This document shows positions 4,217 through 7,204 of a stretch of DNA of 7,204 nucleotides, one piece after another. Source of the DNA: Prosthecochloris sp. (lineage in GTDB: Bacteria; Bacteroidota; Chlorobiia; Chlorobiales; Chlorobiaceae); assembly GCA_015482705.2 (NCBI GenBank), contig JADMLA020000045.1, positions 1 to 7,204 on the forward strand, given 5' to 3'. Position 1 is the first letter of the stretch; the number at the start of each line of letters is the position of its first letter. The position numbers were made by a program, and so were the translations under genes. The notes beneath the pieces are model-generated. The model saw only the letters and a list, made by a program, of their open reading frames with translations, was not told where the DNA came from and did no database searches.

Positions 4217-6007
4217 TTATTCCACTCTCAAGTCGTAAGGCAGCATCGTCATCCTGAACATCCCCGCCGGCTGTTGTTCCAGCTTCAGGAGAAGATCGAG
4301 CGTTTGCAATGAACGATCGGCGACACTTCCCGAAGGAATTTGTTCACCAAGCATCCTGGAAGCTATTCCGGGGCCGTCGCCGAAAAGGTAGTCCATAAAA
4401 CCCTGTGGTTCAGGATAGAGTTTCAATCCGGGTACTTTTGTTGAATCCATTCCAGCCATCGCTCGAGCAGCGAAGAGCGCATCCTGTAACCCGCCGATCC
4501 GGTCAACCAGTCCTTTTGAAACAGCAAGGTCTCCCGTCCAAACTCTGCCGCCTGCAACAGCTTCGACCTCGTTCAGAGTCATTTTCCTCGATCGGGCAAC
4601 TTTTGCCAGAAAGTCATCGTAAATCCAGCCGGTCGTTTCCATGAACTTCGCCATTCCTTCCTCATCGAGCGGTTTGAAAACCGTAAACCCATCGGCATTT
4701 TTTCCTTTGATAACCACCTCACGATTCAAGCCGATCTTCTCCTGTAACGCACTTATTTCCGGCTTCAACGCATAAACGCCGATCGAGCCGGTAACGGTAA
4801 GCGGTTCGGCGAAGATACTGTCTGCTGCAAGCGCTATCATATACCCGCCCGACGCGGCAACACTCGACATCGAAGCAACTATCGGCTTTTTCACTTTCGC
4901 TGAATCGAGAATCTGCAACATATTGGATGAAGCGAGAGCATCACCTCCAGGACTGTCGATACGAAGCACGATAGCCTTGACACTTTCATCATCGAGTGCA
5001 GCCTGAACCGAACTTCTGAGAGTTTCCTCGTCAAATCCCTGTTCCGTTCCTCCCGTCATATCATCCTCCAGGCGAACAATCGACCCCGACGCTGTTATCA
5101 CAGCGATATTTTCTTTCGTCTCGGGTTCGAACGGCCAGGGAATCGAGGCTTTGTAACGTGCTCCACCGATCAAAACATCTTCATCACTTCGCTCACCGTC
5201 TCCCTTACCAAATGTCTTTTTCAATCCTTCCAAATACTCCCAATGCCCGCTGATTTCATCGACAATGCCGAACTCTTTCGCCTGCTTTGCCGACAAAACC
5301 GTTTTTTCATCGATAATGCTTTCATATTCCTCTACAGTAATCCCTCTCCGCTTCGCAACATAGCCTGTATAGGCATCATAGACAGCATCCAGCATCATCT
5401 CAACCTGCTCCCTGTACTCAGGGCTCGCCCCGGATCTCGTAAACGGCTCGACTCCGCTTTTCCATGCAGACCATTGAGCGGCCTGAAAAGAAACCCCGAG
5501 CTTTTCAAGCGTTCCGGTATAGAATAACAGCTCGGCCTTCAAACCATCGAGCAAGAGAAAATTCCCTCGCTCCGCGACGATGGAATCACATGCAGACGCA
5601 AGCCACACATCTGCATCAGAAGCACTGCCAAGAAATGCGTTTACCGGTTTTCCGGTTTTTCTCGTCTGCTCGATAGCCCGCTGAATCTGCTGGATCTTCG
5701 CAGACCCTGTTCGTACTCCGCGGATGTCGAGCAGGACACTTTTGATTCGTTCATCTGCACCCGCCCGGTCGAGTAGAAACAGAATATCCTGTAAAGACAA
5801 TTCCTGTGACTCTCGTTCAAAAGGCAGAAAGAATCCGACATCGGTGGTTTCCCTGATGTCTCCGGAAACATCTATTTTCAGTACGAACTCTCCAGGTAAC
5901 GATTTCTGTGTCGTAAAGGCCCGGTAAAGACCTATCGCAAGAACAAGAAAAACCAGCACGACAACGATGCAGCCAATTTTACCTGCACCCATTTTCTTCT
6001 TCGCCAT
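4217..6007 (-). CDS. sppA: Signal peptide peptidase SppA, 67K type
   Basis: At 596 residues this is the long, double-domain SppA (about 618 in E. coli), a membrane-anchored serine protease of family S49 that degrades cleaved signal peptides. A single N-terminal membrane segment spans about 11-28 after a Lys-rich start, placing the body outside the cytoplasm. The N-terminal S49-like domain contains KSGVEPF with the catalytic Lys183 (E. coli Lys209). The C-terminal domain contains IDSPGG (350-355) and SSVAASGGYM with the nucleophile Ser386 (E. coli Ser409), then TGSIGVYALKP. Both halves of the dyad are intact, so an active enzyme is expected. The ATG at 6007 lacks a clear Shine-Dalgarno sequence but encodes the expected basic pre-membrane stretch. 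A candidate promoter and a DnaA box lie upstream; the Nudix gene follows after 35 bp. Confidence 0.97.
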   Translation of the reverse strand: MAKKKMGAGKIGCIVVVLVFLVLAIGLYRAFTTQKSLPGEFVLKIDVSGDIRETTDVGFFLPFERESQELSLQDILFLLDRAGADERIKSVLLDIRGVRTGSAKIQQIQRAIEQTRKTGKPVNAFLGSASDADVWLASACDSIVAERGNFLLLDGLKAELLFYTGTLEKLGVSFQAAQWSAWKSGVEPFTRSGASPEYREQVEMMLDAVYDAYTGYVAKRRGITVEEYESIIDEKTVLSAKQAKEFGIVDEISGHWEYLEGLKKTFGKGDGERSDEDVLIGGARYKASIPWPFEPETKENIAVITASGSIVRLEDDMTGGTEQGFDEETLRSSVQAALDDESVKAIVLRIDSPGGDALASSNMLQILDSAKVKKPIVASMSSVAASGGYMIALAADSIFAEPLTVTGSIGVYALKPEISALQEKIGLNREVVIKGKNADGFTVFKPLDEEGMAKFMETTGWIYDDFLAKVARSRKMTLNEVEAVAGGRVWTGDLAVSKGLVDRIGGLQDALFAARAMAGMDSTKVPGLKLYPEPQGFMDYLFGDGPGIASRMLGEQIPSGSVADRSLQTLDLLLKLEQQPAGMFRMTMLPYDLRVE

Positions 6008-6035
6008 TGGAATTATGTTATGTTTTCATTTTTCA

Positions 6036-6064
6036 GTTACACAAACAGCTTTACCGCCTATCAA
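6036..6064 (-). promoter_or_regulatory. Candidate sigma70-type promoter of sppA
   Basis: The minus strand has TTGATA (6064-6059, five of six consensus) and TGTAAC (6041-6036, four of six) separated by exactly 17 bp. Transcription would begin near 6029, about 22 bases before the sppA ATG. Its position between oppF and sppA implies that sppA and the Nudix gene can be transcribed separately from the ABC transporter gene. Confidence 0.4.
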
Positions 6065-6069
6065 GTTTC

Positions 6070-6078
6070 TTATCCACA
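6070..6078 (+). promoter_or_regulatory. Perfect consensus DnaA box upstream of sppA
   Basis: TTATCCACA on the plus strand (TGTGGATAA on the coding strand) is the high-affinity DnaA recognition sequence. It is intergenic and lies five bases upstream of the candidate -35 box of sppA, where a bound protein could affect transcription. A random 9-mer of this identity is expected roughly 0.05 times in a window of this size counting both strands. The regulatory role is inference. Confidence 0.35.
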
Positions 6079-6094
6079 AACCAGGAAATGGTTT
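6078..6094. repeat. Operator-like dyad AAACCA-5-TGGTTT
   Basis: A perfect 6-bp inverted repeat with a 5-base spacer abuts the DnaA-box 9-mer in the oppF-sppA gap, sharing one base with it. The total length of 17 bp suits a dimeric regulator site. As RNA it gives only a short AU-rich stem, and no T-run follows in the transcribed direction, so a terminator is unlikely. Confidence 0.3.
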
Positions 6095-6112
6095 AAAAAC
6101 GAATGTGACCTA

Positions 6113-6136
6113 CTTTTACAAGTTTTTTTGCAAAAG
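6113..6136 (-). terminator. AU-rich hairpin after the ABC ATPase gene
   Basis: Five bases after the oppF-type stop codon, CTTTTGCAA can pair with TTGTAAAAG (nine pairs, one G-U) around an AAAAAC loop in the minus-strand transcript. The stem is weak and no U-run follows it directly, so it may be a poor terminator or a 3' end-protecting structure. Confidence 0.25.
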
Positions 6137-6141
6137 AGCCT

Positions 6142-7116
6142 TCATTCATACAACAAACAGCTCACCTGGTGCCGGCCATCCTCGCAGAGCGGCTTCAACT
6201 CCGGCTCCACCGAGCGGCACCGCTCCATCGCTTCGGGACAGCGGGGATGAAAACTGCATCCGGACGGCATATCGAGCGGCCCCGGCAAATCACCTTTCAA
6301 GAGAATCCTTTCGTTTTTCCGGCTCAATTCCGGTAGAGGAATCGCTGACATCAGTGCTTTCGTATAAGGATGCTTCGGGTTTCTGTACAGTTCATCCGAA
6401 TCGGCTATCTCGACGATCTTTCCAAGGTACATGACCGCAACACGATCTGAAATATACTCGACAACCGAAAGGTCATGAGCGATGAAGAGATAGGTCAGCC
6501 CGAACTCGGTCTGCAGATCTTTCAGCAAGTTGATGATTTGCGACTGAATGGAAACATCGAGTGCAGAAACAGGTTCGTCACAGATGATAACCTTGGGGTT
6601 GACCGCGAGCGCCCTCGCAATACCTATCCTCTGCCGCTGTCCTCCTGAAAATTCATGCGGGTAACGGTTGAAATAGTCGTTGCTCAACCCCACAATATCG
6701 AGCAACTCATAGATTTTCTTCTTTGCATCCTTGCGGGGAACCACCTTATGAACCGACAGAACCTCGTTAAGCATCTGTCCGATTGTCATCCTTGGATTGA
6801 GAGAACTGAACGGGTCCTGAAAAATCATCTGCATCTGGCTGCGCAGACGACGAAAATCCCTGTTGCCGATCGTATCTATAGCCTCACCGTCATACCATAT
6901 TTCACCTTTCACCGGAACAGGCGTCAGCCTCAACAAGGCCCTCCCGAGAGTGGTTTTACCGCATCCCGACTCCCCGACCAGGCCAAGCGTCTCTCCTTTT
7001 CTCACGTCGAAGGAAACCCCGTTAACCGCTTTAACCAGAGCCTTTTTCCCTCCTTTCCTCGATGAAAAGGCAACTTCGAGGTCATGGACCTTCAGCAGCA
7101 AGTCGCCCTTTCCCAT
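6142..7116 (-). CDS. Oligopeptide/dipeptide ABC transporter ATP-binding protein (OppF/DppF class)
   Basis: Counted from the ATG at 7116, the protein has 324 residues and all nucleotide-binding motifs: Walker A GESGCGKT (48-55), Q-loop Gln100, signature FSGGQRQR (156-163), Walker B VIICDE (176-181) and switch His214. The C-terminal oligopeptide-family extension begins at HPYTKALMSAIP and ends in a cysteine cluster (Cys287, Cys293, Cys300, with Cys311 or Cys320). In some OppD/DppD/OppF relatives such a cluster binds an iron-sulfur centre. The protein would drive peptide, or possibly nickel or other small-solute, import with a partner ATPase, two permeases and a binding protein, none of which are in the window. 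A GTG at 7137 would add seven residues but has no Shine-Dalgarno sequence; ATG 7116 has GGA five bases upstream. I leave out a gene symbol because oppF and dppF cannot be separated here. Confidence 0.95.
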   Translation of the reverse strand: MGKGDLLLKVHDLEVAFSSRKGGKKALVKAVNGVSFDVRKGETLGLVGESGCGKTTLGRALLRLTPVPVKGEIWYDGEAIDTIGNRDFRRLRSQMQMIFQDPFSSLNPRMTIGQMLNEVLSVHKVVPRKDAKKKIYELLDIVGLSNDYFNRYPHEFSGGQRQRIGIARALAVNPKVIICDEPVSALDVSIQSQIINLLKDLQTEFGLTYLFIAHDLSVVEYISDRVAVMYLGKIVEIADSDELYRNPKHPYTKALMSAIPLPELSRKNERILLKGDLPGPLDMPSGCSFHPRCPEAMERCRSVEPELKPLCEDGRHQVSCLLYE

Positions 7117-7162
7117 ATCCGTCCCATTCTTTTTCACCCGGGCAATTTCAATTCAATATTCA

Positions 7163-7203
7163 GCGAAAACTTCTCACTTCGGAAAAACACCCTAGTTTTC
7201 CGC
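7163..7203. repeat. Inverted repeat upstream of the ABC ATPase gene
   Basis: GCGAAAACT (7163-7171) is complementary to AGTTTTCCGC (7194-7203) apart from one bulged C, with 22 bases between the arms. It lies 47 or more bases before the likely ATG and runs to the window edge. It could be the 3' hairpin of an upstream gene or a regulatory dyad in the leader. No coding sequence is recognisable in 7138-7204; all minus-strand frames meet stops. Confidence 0.3.
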
Positions 7204-7204
7204 A

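Noticed and set aside
5967..6434. Plus-strand open frame of 155 codons covering the oppF-sppA gap
   Set aside because: It overlaps the ends of two well-supported minus-strand genes, and its product has no domain and an unnatural composition.
6655..7065. Plus-strand open frame of 136 codons inside the ABC ATPase gene
   Set aside because: It is fully antisense to conserved Walker A and signature motifs, with no independent support.
1..7204. CRISPR array, tRNA, rRNA or toxin-antitoxin pair
   Set aside because: I found no regularly spaced repeats, no tRNA-like cloverleaf or rRNA signatures, and no adjacent small gene pair of recognisable toxin or antitoxin families.

Overview
The window is a compact bacterial stretch in which every convincing gene lies on the minus strand, so transcription runs from high to low coordinates. 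The protein style suggests a green sulfur bacterium (Chlorobiota; Chlorobium or Prosthecochloris type). This assignment is an impression without rRNA or database support, and I hold it only moderately. No CRISPR array, tRNA, rRNA or complete mobile element is visible.

Right part (about 4217-7137): a core-like block. It starts with an oligopeptide/dipeptide-type ABC transporter ATPase (OppF/DppF class, all nucleotide-binding motifs intact). Next is a 134-bp intergenic region holding a candidate sigma70-type promoter, a perfect consensus DnaA box and a small dyad. Then comes a full-length, membrane-anchored SppA signal peptide peptidase (67K type) with its Ser/Lys catalytic dyad present. A Nudix hydrolase with the extra N-terminal domain of the PF12535 type follows 35 bp after sppA and is probably co-transcribed.

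Middle (about 2109-3568): a doubtful 50-71 codon ORF, a formyltransferase-fold protein that keeps the Asn/His/Asp catalytic triad, and a GNAT acetyltransferase. The GNAT gene appears to have its own promoter, whose -35 box overlaps the stop codon of the formyltransferase gene.

Left part (1-2042): a secreted LprI/DUF1311-type protein, a second GNAT acetyltransferase with a strong ribosome binding site, a 150-160 bp intergenic region with a long near-perfect hairpin, and a class I SAM-dependent methyltransferase that looks AT-richer than the right-hand genes. The first 60 bases carry a palindrome and imperfect direct repeats that could be the edge of a mobile element lying outside the window.

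How it works together: the right-hand genes concern peptide uptake and membrane-protein or signal-peptide turnover. The left-hand genes are a run of small, individually common modifying enzymes (methyl, formyl and two acetyl transfers, one nucleotide hydrolase) with no visible shared pathway. I see no convincing new multi-gene system. The best leads are the DnaA box and dyad at the sppA promoter, the unassigned formyltransferase-like enzyme, the long hairpin at about 1005-1049 and the possible element edge at the left end.
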